A stretch of 45,579 nucleotides of DNA from Collinsella sp. (GTDB lineage Bacteria > Actinomycetota > Coriobacteriia > Coriobacteriales > Coriobacteriaceae), in assembly GCA_019419585.1 (NCBI GenBank), contig DXZQ01000022.1, positions 1 through 45,579 on the forward strand. Direction: 5' to 3'. The notes below the pieces were generated by a model. The model was not told the DNA's origin, searched no databases, and saw only the letters and a list, made by a program, of their open reading frames with translations. The stretch's first letter is position 1. Every line of letters starts with the position of its first letter. The translations under genes were made by a program, and so were the position numbers. This document shows, piece after piece, positions 23,232 to 31,976 of the stretch.

Positions 23232-25247
23232 CTACATCACCTCCGCGTGAGGGGTCAAACCATTTGCCTTGAGCACCTCGTCGGGGAGCTCGGAATAGAA
23301 GTGCTCGGTGCCGGGCACGCGCTTGAAGACCGGACGGGTGTCCAGGCCAATGCGCGGATGGCTCGAGCGGGGCGCGAAGCGATCGCCCTTGGGGAAATCG
23401 CGCGGGCTCGGAACGGCGCCGGGCACCTGGTGCAGACGGCCCGAACCGCTCTCGATGGACAGAACGGAGCCCAGAAGACCGCGGGTGTACTCGTGGATCG
23501 GGTTAGTGAGCAGCTCCTTGGTGGGCGCCTGCTCGATAACCTGACCGGCGTACATAACCGTGATGTTATGGGCGACCTCGGCGACCAGCGCCAGGTCATG
23601 CGAGACGAAGATCATGGCAAAGCCGAGCTTGGCCTGAAGGTCGTTGAGCAGCTTGATGACCTGCTTCTGGACGGTAACGTCCAGAGCGGTCGTGGGCTCG
23701 TCGCAGATGACCAGCTTGGGGTCGCGGGTAAGGGCCATAGCAATCAGAACGCGCTGACGCTGGCCACCGGAAAGCTCATGCGGGTAGCTCTCGAGCGTAC
23801 GCTTGGGGTCGAGGCCCACGAGCTCCAGGAGTTCCTCGGCGCTGCGGGTGCCGCCGCGCTTGGTGAGCTGCTTCATCTGGGCAGAGATGAGCATGGAGGG
23901 GTTGAGCGAGGACAGGGCGTCCTGATAGACCATAGCGATATCGGTACCGCGCAGGCCGAACCACTCCTTCTTGCTCATCTTGAGCAGGTCGCGGCCCTCC
24001 CAGAGGACCTCGCCGGAAAGGTGCTCGTCATCGTCGGTCAGGCCCATGATGGCCAGCGTGGTGATGGACTTACCGCAGCCGGACTCGCCCACCAGGCCCA
24101 TGGTCTGACCAGGGCGGACGTCAAAGTTGACATGGTCGACGACGTTGATATCGCCGTGATGCTCAAACTGAATGCAGAAGTCACGGACCGAGAGAATCGG
24201 TTCGACAGACTCGTCGGGCACATGGCGATCGTCACGCTTGAGTTCGACATCGCGCAGGGCGCCAAGGCGAGCGGAGAGGGACTGGGCCTGCTCCTTGTAG
24301 GCGCGAACGGGGTCGGAGACCAGCAGGTCTGCCTCGCGACGCTTGGAGGAATCGGTAGGATCCAGGGCGGCGGAGGGGGCAGCGGCCATGGCGTCGGTAA
24401 TGCCCTCGGAGAGGATGTTGAGCGCCAGGCAGGTGATCATGATGGCCAGGCCCGGGAACAGCGCCTGCCACCAACGGCCGGCGAGCACGCCGCCGCGGGC
24501 GTCGGCGAGGATGTTGCCCCAGGTAGCGGTGGGCTCCTGGATACCAGCGCCGATGAAGGTCAGCGAAGCCTCGAAGATGATGGCGTCGGCGACCAGGGTA
24601 ACGGTGAAGACCATGATCGGGGCGATGCAGTTACGCAGAACATGCTTGATCAAAATCCACGGAGCCTTGGCGCCGGAAACGATGACCGCGCGGACATAGT
24701 CCTCGCCGTACTCGGACACGATGTTGGCGCGCACGATACGGGCAATCTGCGGAGTGTACATAAAGCCGATGGCGAAGATGATCGACGGCACGGAGTTGCC
24801 CAGGATGGAGACGAAGACGGCCGCGAGGGCGATGCCCGGGATGGACATGATGATGTCCAGGATACGCATGATCGTCTCGGAAACGGCCTTGCGCGAAACC
24901 GCCGCAAGGGCGCCCACGACCGAGCCGCAGACCAGAGCCATGGCAGTGGCGCCAAAGCCGATAATCAGCGAGTAACGACCACCGTAGAGCATACGCGACA
25001 GAATGTCGCGACCCTTATCGTCGGTACCGAAGATAAATCCGTTGCCGGGAGCCTGACGAGCCGTAAAGATCTCGACCGGGCTATAGGGGGCAAGAAGGGG
25101 CGCCAGAATCGCAGTCAGGGCGACCAGCGCCAGCACGACGGCGGCAATCTTAGAAGACAGCGTCATCTTCTTCCAGCCACCGAGCTTGAGCCCCTTGGAG
25201 GCAGCCTTCTCGAGCTGCTCGGTTTGCTTCTCTCGAATCTTTACCAT
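23232..25247 (-). CDS. Fused ABC permease (DppC type) and ATP-binding protein (DppD type)
   Basis: 671 residues in one uninterrupted frame. Residues about 1-290 are a DppC-like permease: hydrophobic helix near 32-52, FGTDDKGRDILSRMLYGGR, then the coupling loop DYVRAVIVSGAKAPWILIKHVLRN. A linker of about 55 charged residues follows. Residues about 345-671 are an ATPase: GLVGESGCGKSITT, LSGGQRQRVLIAMAL, VICDEPTTALD and FVSHDLALV. In the C-terminal extension the usual Cys motif is degenerate (GDRFAPRSSHPRIG, Ser and Asp replacing Cys). It sits between the second permease and second ATPase of the importer. No frameshift is visible, so the fusion is genuine in this sequence. Confidence 0.92.
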   Translation of the reverse strand: MVKIREKQTEQLEKAASKGLKLGGWKKMTLSSKIAAVVLALVALTAILAPLLAPYSPVEIFTARQAPGNGFIFGTDDKGRDILSRMLYGGRYSLIIGFGATAMALVCGSVVGALAAVSRKAVSETIMRILDIIMSIPGIALAAVFVSILGNSVPSIIFAIGFMYTPQIARIVRANIVSEYGEDYVRAVIVSGAKAPWILIKHVLRNCIAPIMVFTVTLVADAIIFEASLTFIGAGIQEPTATWGNILADARGGVLAGRWWQALFPGLAIMITCLALNILSEGITDAMAAAPSAALDPTDSSKRREADLLVSDPVRAYKEQAQSLSARLGALRDVELKRDDRHVPDESVEPILSVRDFCIQFEHHGDINVVDHVNFDVRPGQTMGLVGESGCGKSITTLAIMGLTDDDEHLSGEVLWEGRDLLKMSKKEWFGLRGTDIAMVYQDALSSLNPSMLISAQMKQLTKRGGTRSAEELLELVGLDPKRTLESYPHELSGGQRQRVLIAMALTRDPKLVICDEPTTALDVTVQKQVIKLLNDLQAKLGFAMIFVSHDLALVAEVAHNITVMYAGQVIEQAPTKELLTNPIHEYTRGLLGSVLSIESGSGRLHQVPGAVPSPRDFPKGDRFAPRSSHPRIGLDTRPVFKRVPGTEHFYSELPDEVLKANGLTPHAEVM

Positions 25248-25250
25248 AAT

Positions 25251-26207
25251 CTACACCGTCCTGATGCGCGGGTTGATGAGCAGGTAGAGCATGTCAACCA
25301 CGATGTTGATGATGATGAAGGCAAGAGCAACGACGATAACGACGCCCTGAACCAGGTTCGCCTCGTTGCCCTGAACGCCCTGCAGAATCGCGGTGCCCAT
25401 GCCGGGGAGGTTGAAGATAACCTCGATGACGACGGCGCCGCCCATGAGGTAACCGATCTTAAGACCGAGGGTGGTGACCGGGGTGATCAGCGCATTGCGA
25501 AGAACGTTGATGCCGACGACGACCTTCTCGGGAACGCCGGCGCCGCGAGCCATACGGACATAATCCTTATCGAGCTCCTCGACCATGGCGGTACGCACGA
25601 TACGAGTCATCTGGCCCGTCAGCGGAAATGCCAAGGCGATAGCGGGCATGATCATACGTCCCAGATAGCCAGCCGGATTCGTGGTGAAGTGAGGCAGAGC
25701 ACCCGATGCCGGAAGCACCTTAAGGTAGGAAGAGAACAGCAGGATCAACAGAACGGCAAGCCAGAACGACGGGGTTGCCAAGCCGGCGATGGAAAAGACG
25801 CGGATCACTTGGTCCGGCCATTTGTCGCGATACAGTGCCGCGATGACGCCGAGTAAAAACGAAACGACCGCACCGATGGCAAGGCCGATGAAGGTCAGCT
25901 GCATCGTGACGGGCAGGGCCGTGGAGATGCGCTTGGCAACGGAGTTGCGAGCAGCACCATAGGTGCCCATGTCGCCATGGATCAAATCGCCCATATAGCG
26001 CACGTAGCGCACAGGCCAGGGGTCGTCCAGACCATACTTCTCATGGTACTCGGCAACCGCCTCGGGCGAGGCACCGTCACCCAACGCCGTGTAGGCGGGG
26101 TCGGTCTTGGAGAACGACATAAGGAAGAACACCAGGACGGTGACGCCCAATGCCATGATCGGCAGCGCCACAAGACGCCTTCCAATCAAACGTAGCAAGT
26201 TGTTCAC
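25251..26207 (-). CDS. ABC transporter permease (DppB type) of the nan-linked importer
   Basis: 318 residues from GTG 26207 (VNNLLRLIGRRLVALPIMALG), chosen because GGGAGGG ends 3 nt upstream; an in-frame start further out lacks this. The first helix (LPIMALGVTVLVFFLMSF) and the loop with EKYGLDDPWPVRYVRYMGDLIHGDMG are typical of DppB permeases. Five further helices follow, with coupling loop DYVRMARGAGVPEKVVVGINVLRNALITPV. Terminal LINPRIRTV. It forms the channel with the permease half of the fused protein, whose start codon is 3 nt past this stop. Confidence 0.92.
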   Translation of the reverse strand: MNNLLRLIGRRLVALPIMALGVTVLVFFLMSFSKTDPAYTALGDGASPEAVAEYHEKYGLDDPWPVRYVRYMGDLIHGDMGTYGAARNSVAKRISTALPVTMQLTFIGLAIGAVVSFLLGVIAALYRDKWPDQVIRVFSIAGLATPSFWLAVLLILLFSSYLKVLPASGALPHFTTNPAGYLGRMIMPAIALAFPLTGQMTRIVRTAMVEELDKDYVRMARGAGVPEKVVVGINVLRNALITPVTTLGLKIGYLMGGAVVIEVIFNLPGMGTAILQGVQGNEANLVQGVVIVVALAFIIINIVVDMLYLLINPRIRTV

Positions 26208-26247
26208 GTTCCCTCCCCTTTCTTTTGTCGGTAGGACCAACTGGTAT

Positions 26248-26300
26248 ATGAGTACGGATACTCATTACAAGACCCGAGCGACATCGAGGTCGCCCGGGTC
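26248..26300 (-). promoter_or_regulatory. Palindrome and intercistronic hairpin between binding protein and permease
   Basis: 26248-26265 is a perfect palindrome ATGAGTA-CGGA-TACTCAT. 26271-26300 is a 12-bp stem (GACCCGAGCGAC / GTCGCCCGGGTC, one G-T pair) with a 6-nt loop; on the minus strand the stem is followed by TTGT. The hairpin probably acts as a partial terminator or 3' protector, giving more binding protein than permease. The palindrome could be an operator or another stem. Confidence 0.65.
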
Positions 26301-26364
26301 TTTGTTTCAACTATGAGGATACGGTCCCAACGACCGACATCCTGCATACAGACTCAAGCGAGTC

Positions 26365-27978
26365 TTACGCCTTGACGGTCGCAACGCCCCTGAAGGACAT
26401 GCTCGTCGTACCGATGCCCTTGAAGCCATCGAGGGCCTCGCCGTTGGGCGCAGTGGACGGATCGTCCCAGGAAGCGGAGACGGTCTTGACGTGGACAACG
26501 GGGTACAGAACGGCATTGTCGGCAATGATGTCGAAGCACTCGTTCCACTTCTTCTGCTGCTCGTCGCCCTCGGCGGCAAGAGCCTCGTCCATGAGACCGT
26601 GGAGCTTCTGCCACTCAGCGGACTCCTTCCACGGGCAACGGGTCTGCATCCAGACGTTGTCGCCGTACCACCAGTTGAGCAGCAGGTCGGGGTCGGCGCC
26701 GAAGCAGGAAGGATCGCCAGGGGCAAGGAGGATATCGTAGGCCTCGCCGCCGTCGATGGCAGCGTAGGTGGCCGGCGAGGTATCGGTCTGGATGGTGACA
26801 TCGAAGCCGAGAGCGTCGAGGTCGTTCTTGACCTGGGCGGCCATACCCTTAATCTGCTCGTTGTCGGTGGTGCGCAGGGTGATGGCACCCGGGGTGATGC
26901 CAGACTCCTCGATGAGCTTCTTAGCCTTCTTGGCGTCGGTCTTGTACACCGTGGAAGCCTCATGATAGTTGGTGAAGCTCTTGGGCAGGTAGCAGCTGGC
27001 AGCGGTGGCAAGGGCGGCGAAGGTGTTGCTGACCATCTTCTCGGTGTCGAGCGCATACATGACAGCCTGACGGACCTTGACGTTGTTCCAAGGCTCCTTG
27101 GCGACGTTGAACATGATGAAGCGGGTGCCGAAACCCTGAACGTTATCGATCTTGCAGCCGGCGCTCTCGAGCTGGTCGACGGCGTCAGCGGTAACGAGCT
27201 CCATAACGAGCGTGGAGCCCTCCTGCTGAGCGGTAACGCGAGCGGTGGGGTCGGTCAGGATGCTGTACTGGATCTTCTTATCCTCGGCAGCATACTCACC
27301 GTTGTACTCGGGGTTGGGAACCAGGGTGATCTCGGTATCGGAGATAGAGTCGTACATCCAGGGGCCGGAGCCGATCGGCTGCTTGGCGCGATCCTCCTCG
27401 GTCTGGGTGGCCGGGGTAACGCGGACGATGGCCAGACGATCCTTGAGCAGGGAGAAGTTGGGGACCTTGGTCTTGACCGTCACGGTGCTGGCGTCCTTGG
27501 CCTCGATGGACTCGAAGGGCTGGAAGAACGGAGCATAGGTAGCGGAAGCGGCGCAAGCGGTGTAGGAGGCAACGACATCGTCAGCGGTGACCTCGGTGCC
27601 ATCGGAAAACTTGGCGCCCTTGCGGATGGTGACCTCGAAAGTGGTGTCGTCCACAGACTTGGGATCGTCGGTGGCGAGCTCGTTGAAGGTGCTGTAGTCG
27701 TGGTAATCGATGCCGTAGAGGCCCTCGACGACGTGCCAGTTAGCACCCAGGCCCACAGCGGAGCCGGTGCTGGCGGGATCGAAGCTGGACGGAGCGTAAG
27801 CGGAACCAGCGGTGATCACGCCGCCGCCACGGTTGGCGGAATCGGTGGAACCGGAAGCGGAACCCTCGTCGCTAGAGCTGCCACCGCAGCCGGTGAGACC
27901 AAGCCCTGCGACAGCAGCGACGCTGCCGGTGAGGCCGAGGAACGAACGCCTGGACATACCCTTGTTGATGATGGCCAT
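26365..27978 (-). CDS. Family 5 solute-binding lipoprotein of the nan-linked importer (SatA type)
   Basis: 537 residues from ATG 27978 (MAIINKGMSRRSFLG), with AGGAGA upstream. The N-terminus has a twin-arginine motif (SRRSFLG), a hydrophobic segment and lipobox GLTGC, so it is an anchored lipoprotein, possibly Tat-exported. The body has the SBP family 5 pattern: YDYHDYSTFNELATD-type start, FEVTIRKGAKFSDGTEVTADDVVASY, PIGSGPWMYD and KVRQAVMYALDTEKMVSNTF. Peptide-type binding proteins can bind Neu5Ac (SatA of Haemophilus ducreyi); position at the head of a nan operon argues for a sialic acid or related ligand. The ligand is inferred, not seen. Confidence 0.85.
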   Translation of the reverse strand: MAIINKGMSRRSFLGLTGSVAAVAGLGLTGCGGSSSDEGSASGSTDSANRGGGVITAGSAYAPSSFDPASTGSAVGLGANWHVVEGLYGIDYHDYSTFNELATDDPKSVDDTTFEVTIRKGAKFSDGTEVTADDVVASYTACAASATYAPFFQPFESIEAKDASTVTVKTKVPNFSLLKDRLAIVRVTPATQTEEDRAKQPIGSGPWMYDSISDTEITLVPNPEYNGEYAAEDKKIQYSILTDPTARVTAQQEGSTLVMELVTADAVDQLESAGCKIDNVQGFGTRFIMFNVAKEPWNNVKVRQAVMYALDTEKMVSNTFAALATAASCYLPKSFTNYHEASTVYKTDAKKAKKLIEESGITPGAITLRTTDNEQIKGMAAQVKNDLDALGFDVTIQTDTSPATYAAIDGGEAYDILLAPGDPSCFGADPDLLLNWWYGDNVWMQTRCPWKESAEWQKLHGLMDEALAAEGDEQQKKWNECFDIIADNAVLYPVVHVKTVSASWDDPSTAPNGEALDGFKGIGTTSMSFRGVATVKA

Positions 27979-28343
27979 GTCTTCTCCTATCAATAGAGAA
28001 TCTTACCCGGGAGCGCCTAGACGTGCCCCCGCGCAACTTGCGGACGATATATACCTTACCTACCGACGAACCCAACTGAGGTGCCGCGCTCGGCGACCGA
28101 TACATACATACGCTTGAACGGTATTTGCTACCTTTCACCGAATTCATTGACAAACGATTCGCCAGACAGTATGTATCGACGAGGTGAGATATCAGTCTTC
28201 GTCAACCCGCAGGATAGCAGGGTTGTTCACCATGGCTAGTCAAACGTTTTAGCGTTAATTAAACCCGAAATCGGCTGGTAATCGCCGTGAAATAAATGAT
28301 TGAAAATCACGCAATCATGTATATCAGTTGTTTAGAGGCGTGT
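27979..28343 (-). promoter_or_regulatory. Control region of the nan island (365 bp, no gene)
   Basis: Contents read on the minus strand. An AT-rich stem ATGATTG / CAATCAT (28296-28318) follows uvrC and may be its weak terminator. There is a candidate operator with AAACGTTT core (28241-28248). CGATACATAC (28098-28107) recurs inverted as GTATGTATCG (28169-28178). A TTGGGT - 16 nt - TATATA promoter-like pair has its -10 near 28048-28053, about 70 nt from the start codon. No divergent gene and no regulator gene is present. Assignments are by eye. Confidence 0.45.
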
Positions 28344-30290
28344 TTAGTTTTCGGATTGCTTTGCCGCCGCCTCGGCGCGCTCGGCATTCCATGCAACGAG
28401 CGCCTCGTGAACCGCTTTGGCGACATCGGCAGGAATGCCTCGAACTTCCGCGATCTCTTGCTCGCTCGCCGCGCGCAAACGCTTCATCGAGCCAAAATGG
28501 CGCATAAGGGCACGTTTTCTGGTGGGTCCCACGCCTGGAACGTCATCGAGTACCGAAACCGTCATGGCTTTATCGCGTAATTCGCGATGGAACGTGATGG
28601 CAAAACGGTGCGATTCATCGCGCACCTGTTTAATTAGATAGAGCGACGCGGACCCGGTCGGCAGCACGACGGGAGTCTCGTCCCAAGGCACGAAAACCTC
28701 CTCATCGGCCTTTGCCAAGCCACAAACTGGTATATCGAGCCCAAGAGCCTCAAGTTGCTTGATCGCAGCGGTCAATTGCGGCTTACCGCCATCGACAACG
28801 AGCAGATCGGGGCGCGAGCCAAAGCGCTCGTCGGCCATGCGCTCGGGAGCATAACGTCGTCCCAAAACCTCGGACATCGACACGAAGTCGTTTGCCTCGT
28901 CCAATTCGGCCTGAATTTTAAAACGACGATACTGGCTCTTGTCGGCGCGCCCGTTGGTAAACACCACCATCGAGGCGACCGTAAAGGTGCCATGCAGTGT
29001 AGAGATATCGAAGCACTCGATACGCAACGGCGGCGATGGCAGCGCCAACGCACTTTCGAGCTCCAGGAGCGCTTGATTGGTGCGGTCGTCAGCGTACCCC
29101 GTTCGCATCATGTAGCGCATGAGGGCATGGCGCGCATTTTTGGATGCCATATCGAGCAGACGGTGCTTTTCGCCACGCTGCGGCCTATGGAGATGGCAGG
29201 AACGCTCACGCTTGCCCGCAAGCCACTCCCCCAGCGCTTCCGCATCCTCAAGATCGACGGAAAGGTTGACCTCAGCTGGAATATCAGCCGTCTCGTCGTA
29301 ATAGCGCTTAAGAAAGCCCGACTGGAGCTCTTCCTCGTCAACATCAAGACCCTTGTCGAGAATGAACTCGCAGGTGCGAACTGTTCGGCCCTCGCGAACG
29401 ACGAAGACGCAAGCGGCGGAGATGGTCTCCTCGCGATAGAAACCGATGACATCTATATCGACACTGGAGGGAAAAACGACTTGCTGACGATCGTCCAGAC
29501 CCCTGATGACCTCCAAACGACGTTTGACGCGTGCCGCGCGCTCAAAGTCGAGCGCCTCAGCGGCATCCGTCATCTCGGAGGTCAGCTCATCGACGACATC
29601 CTTGCGATGGCCCGACAAAAAGCGCTCGACACGCTTGACGTTCTTGGCATAGTCTGCCGGGGAAATCACGCCGACACACGCACCCGGGCCGCGCCCGACA
29701 TGGTAGTCAAAGCAGGGGCGCCCGTTTTGCGCGCAAATCATATTGACGATGTCTTCCTCGCCCTTGTGGGACTCGACGATACGGCGACAACGACGCCACT
29801 CCGCACAGGATGCGGAGCAGATGGGGATAACCTTGCGCAGCGTATCTATCGTCTCACGTGCCGCGCGGCTATCGGTATAAGGTCCAAAATAGCGCGTTCC
29901 CGGCTTATGACGCTCACGCGTGTATTTGATAGCGGGATACAGGTCGCCCTTTGTAATGGCGATAAAGGGGTAGCTCTTGTCATCCTTGAGGTCGACGTTA
30001 AAGTACGGATGGTACTGACCAATCAAATTGCGCTCGAGCACCAACGCCTCGTGCTCGGTCTCCACCACGATATAGTCAAAGCTCGCCACCAGCTGCATCA
30101 TCAGCGGGATCTTCTGGCGCTCGTCCTGCAGCGTCACGTACTGACGCATACGGGCGCGCAGGTTTTTCGCCTTGCCCACGTAGATGACATCGCCCTTGGC
30201 GTCTTTCCAAAGGTAGCAGCCGGGCTGCGTAGGAACGCGCGAAACCTGCTCGGCAAGCGTTGGAATGTTGTCGTGACCGGCCACGCGCAC
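28344..30290 (-). CDS. uvrC: UvrABC excinuclease subunit C
   Basis: 648 residues. Starts at GTG 30290 directly after the murJ TAG, or at the in-frame GTG 30284, which has better spacing from AGTAGG. Order of domains: GIY-YIG nuclease (PGCYLWKDAKGDVIYVGKAKNL, about 18-40) for the 3' incision; cysteine-containing middle; UVR motif (about 240, AAEALDFERAARVKRRLEVI) that binds UvrB; RNase H-like endonuclease (IECFDIS, LLVVDGGKPQL, DESHRFAITFHR) for the 5' incision; and C-terminal helix-hairpin-helix (LDDVPGVGPTRKRALMRHFG). Complete. Nucleotide excision repair, with uvrA and uvrB in the same window. Confidence 0.97.
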   Translation of the reverse strand: MRVAGHDNIPTLAEQVSRVPTQPGCYLWKDAKGDVIYVGKAKNLRARMRQYVTLQDERQKIPLMMQLVASFDYIVVETEHEALVLERNLIGQYHPYFNVDLKDDKSYPFIAITKGDLYPAIKYTRERHKPGTRYFGPYTDSRAARETIDTLRKVIPICSASCAEWRRCRRIVESHKGEEDIVNMICAQNGRPCFDYHVGRGPGACVGVISPADYAKNVKRVERFLSGHRKDVVDELTSEMTDAAEALDFERAARVKRRLEVIRGLDDRQQVVFPSSVDIDVIGFYREETISAACVFVVREGRTVRTCEFILDKGLDVDEEELQSGFLKRYYDETADIPAEVNLSVDLEDAEALGEWLAGKRERSCHLHRPQRGEKHRLLDMASKNARHALMRYMMRTGYADDRTNQALLELESALALPSPPLRIECFDISTLHGTFTVASMVVFTNGRADKSQYRRFKIQAELDEANDFVSMSEVLGRRYAPERMADERFGSRPDLLVVDGGKPQLTAAIKQLEALGLDIPVCGLAKADEEVFVPWDETPVVLPTGSASLYLIKQVRDESHRFAITFHRELRDKAMTVSVLDDVPGVGPTRKRALMRHFGSMKRLRAASEQEIAEVRGIPADVAKAVHEALVAWNAERAEAAAKQSEN

Positions 30291-31973
30291 CTACTTGCGA
30301 CGAATCAGCGCCGAGACCTCGGGCATCTTAAGGACGACGGCAAGGCCAAAGGTAACAGCAAGCGAGACGACACCCGCAACGCAAACGTAGCCAAGAGTAA
30401 TCAGAATCGAGCCGCCAAGTGCCCCGACAAAGTGCTCAAGCGCCCACATGACGCCGGCGCCTGCGGCAGCACCCAGGCCACCGAGCAAAAGGCCAAAGAA
30501 ACCGCCATGCAGGATAGATTTAACCTGAAGACCACGCAGACGACGACGCAGCCACCACAGCGAGCAACCGACCAAGATCACGTAGTCGACGACATACGAA
30601 AGCGCGATTGCCGGCATACCGAAGCCCAGCACAACGCCAAACAGCAGAACCGAGCCGGCCTGGCCGATGGCGGAATACAGGCAATAGCGGCTATAGGGCT
30701 TCATGTCGAGCAAGGCAGAGAAGCTCTTCTGCATCAGCACGACCACGCCGTAGAGCGGCAGCGAGAACGCCAGGTAGACAAGGAACTCGGACACCAGCGC
30801 CACGCCGGACTCATCGAACTTGCCAGCGCAGTAGATCATGTTGAGCGGACGCGCGAAGACAATCAGGTACAGCGCGAACGGAACCAGGAAGAACAGCATC
30901 TGGGCGACGCCACGCGAAATGCCCGTGCGAACGCTGTCGTAATCCTTCTCCTGTGCGTCGTGAGAGAGCTCGGTATAGAGCGCCGTCGAAAGCGAGGCGG
31001 CAATCAGCGCGTAGGGCAGCGTGTACCACAGGCGCGCATAGGCGATGACGGAAGGACCGGTCTCGGGCTGGACCACCAGCGCGGCAGCGTTCGTGATAGA
31101 AGTCGAGACAAACATGCACACCGTAGCGAGCAGCGTCGGGATACCGAGCGCAATCGTCTGGCGCAGTGCGGGGTCCTTAAAGTCGATATGGATATGGGGA
31201 TGCACGCCGTGCTTGCCAAGCGCGGGGATCTGACAAGCCATCTGAACAAAGACACCGAGGGTCGTACCGGCCGCAATCAAGATGATGCCGGCACGTTCGC
31301 CAAACTGTGCGGACACGGGCGCAAAGCCCATAAAGCTCGCAATGACGATCACATTGTTGAGGACCGGGGCAAACGTCGACCAGAAGTAGTCGCGGTGTGC
31401 GTTGAGAACGCCCGAGAACACCGAGCCCAAACCATAAAACAGAATCTGGATGGCGAAGAAACGGAACATGAACGCAGCGGTATCCATGCTGCCGCCGTCA
31501 CCCGAAAGGAACGATTGCGTCCAAATAAAGCCCGGAGCGAACACGGTCCCCAGCAACGAAATGCCACCCAGCACCAATAGCAGAATACCGAGCAGGTTGC
31601 CCACGTACTCGTTCGAGGCCTCGCGACCCTGCTCACGCCTCACGCCCATGTACACGGGCAAAAACGCCGTCACGAGCATGCCGCCCATCACGAGTTCGTA
31701 GAGCATATTTGGCAGGTTGTTGGCGACCTGATAGGAGGACGAGAGCAGCGACATGCCGATAGCGGCCGCCATTGCCCATGTGCGGATAAAGCCGGTGACG
31801 CGAGACACGATGGTCAGGATGGTCATAAGCCCGGCGGAACGACCAACCGTGGAGTAGTCCGACGAGCCCATATCATCAGTGCCATCTCGCGACGAAGAAG
31901 CTTCGGATGAGGGTGTCTGAGGCGCAGATTCTTTTGCAAAATGAGCTCCGCACTTCAATTCTTCCTGCGGCAT
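30291..31973 (-). CDS. murJ: Lipid II flippase MurJ (MviN family)
   Basis: 560 residues. A polar N-terminal tail of about 45 residues precedes the MviN core: SAGLMTILTIVSRVTGFIRTWAMAAAIG, then NNLPNMLYELVMGGMLVTAFLPVY, which is the family signature. About 14 hydrophobic segments follow, consistent with the MOP flippase fold. It moves lipid II across the membrane for peptidoglycan synthesis. Start is 3 nt past the ybaK stop codon and its end touches the uvrC start, so ybaK-murJ-uvrC look like one transcript. Confidence 0.94.
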   Translation of the reverse strand: MPQEELKCGAHFAKESAPQTPSSEASSSRDGTDDMGSSDYSTVGRSAGLMTILTIVSRVTGFIRTWAMAAAIGMSLLSSSYQVANNLPNMLYELVMGGMLVTAFLPVYMGVRREQGREASNEYVGNLLGILLLVLGGISLLGTVFAPGFIWTQSFLSGDGGSMDTAAFMFRFFAIQILFYGLGSVFSGVLNAHRDYFWSTFAPVLNNVIVIASFMGFAPVSAQFGERAGIILIAAGTTLGVFVQMACQIPALGKHGVHPHIHIDFKDPALRQTIALGIPTLLATVCMFVSTSITNAAALVVQPETGPSVIAYARLWYTLPYALIAASLSTALYTELSHDAQEKDYDSVRTGISRGVAQMLFFLVPFALYLIVFARPLNMIYCAGKFDESGVALVSEFLVYLAFSLPLYGVVVLMQKSFSALLDMKPYSRYCLYSAIGQAGSVLLFGVVLGFGMPAIALSYVVDYVILVGCSLWWLRRRLRGLQVKSILHGGFFGLLLGGLGAAAGAGVMWALEHFVGALGGSILITLGYVCVAGVVSLAVTFGLAVVLKMPEVSALIRRK

Positions 31974-31976
31974 CGC

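Noticed and set aside
22260..25856. A 1198-codon open frame on the plus strand, antisense to the esterase and importer genes
   Set aside because: The opposite strand encodes recognisable transporter proteins with intact motifs. The plus-strand product is a low-complexity, Asp/His/Gly/Arg-rich mirror of GC-biased codons and has no ribosome binding site or known fold.
27872..28153. A 93-codon minus-strand frame in the nan control region
   Set aside because: It runs into the binding-protein gene in another frame, has Arg/Ser-rich composition and no plausible ribosome binding site or homology.
28755..31580. A 941-codon plus-strand frame antisense to uvrC and murJ
   Set aside because: uvrC and murJ are unmistakable on the minus strand. 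The antisense product is Arg/Gln/Asp-rich without motifs.
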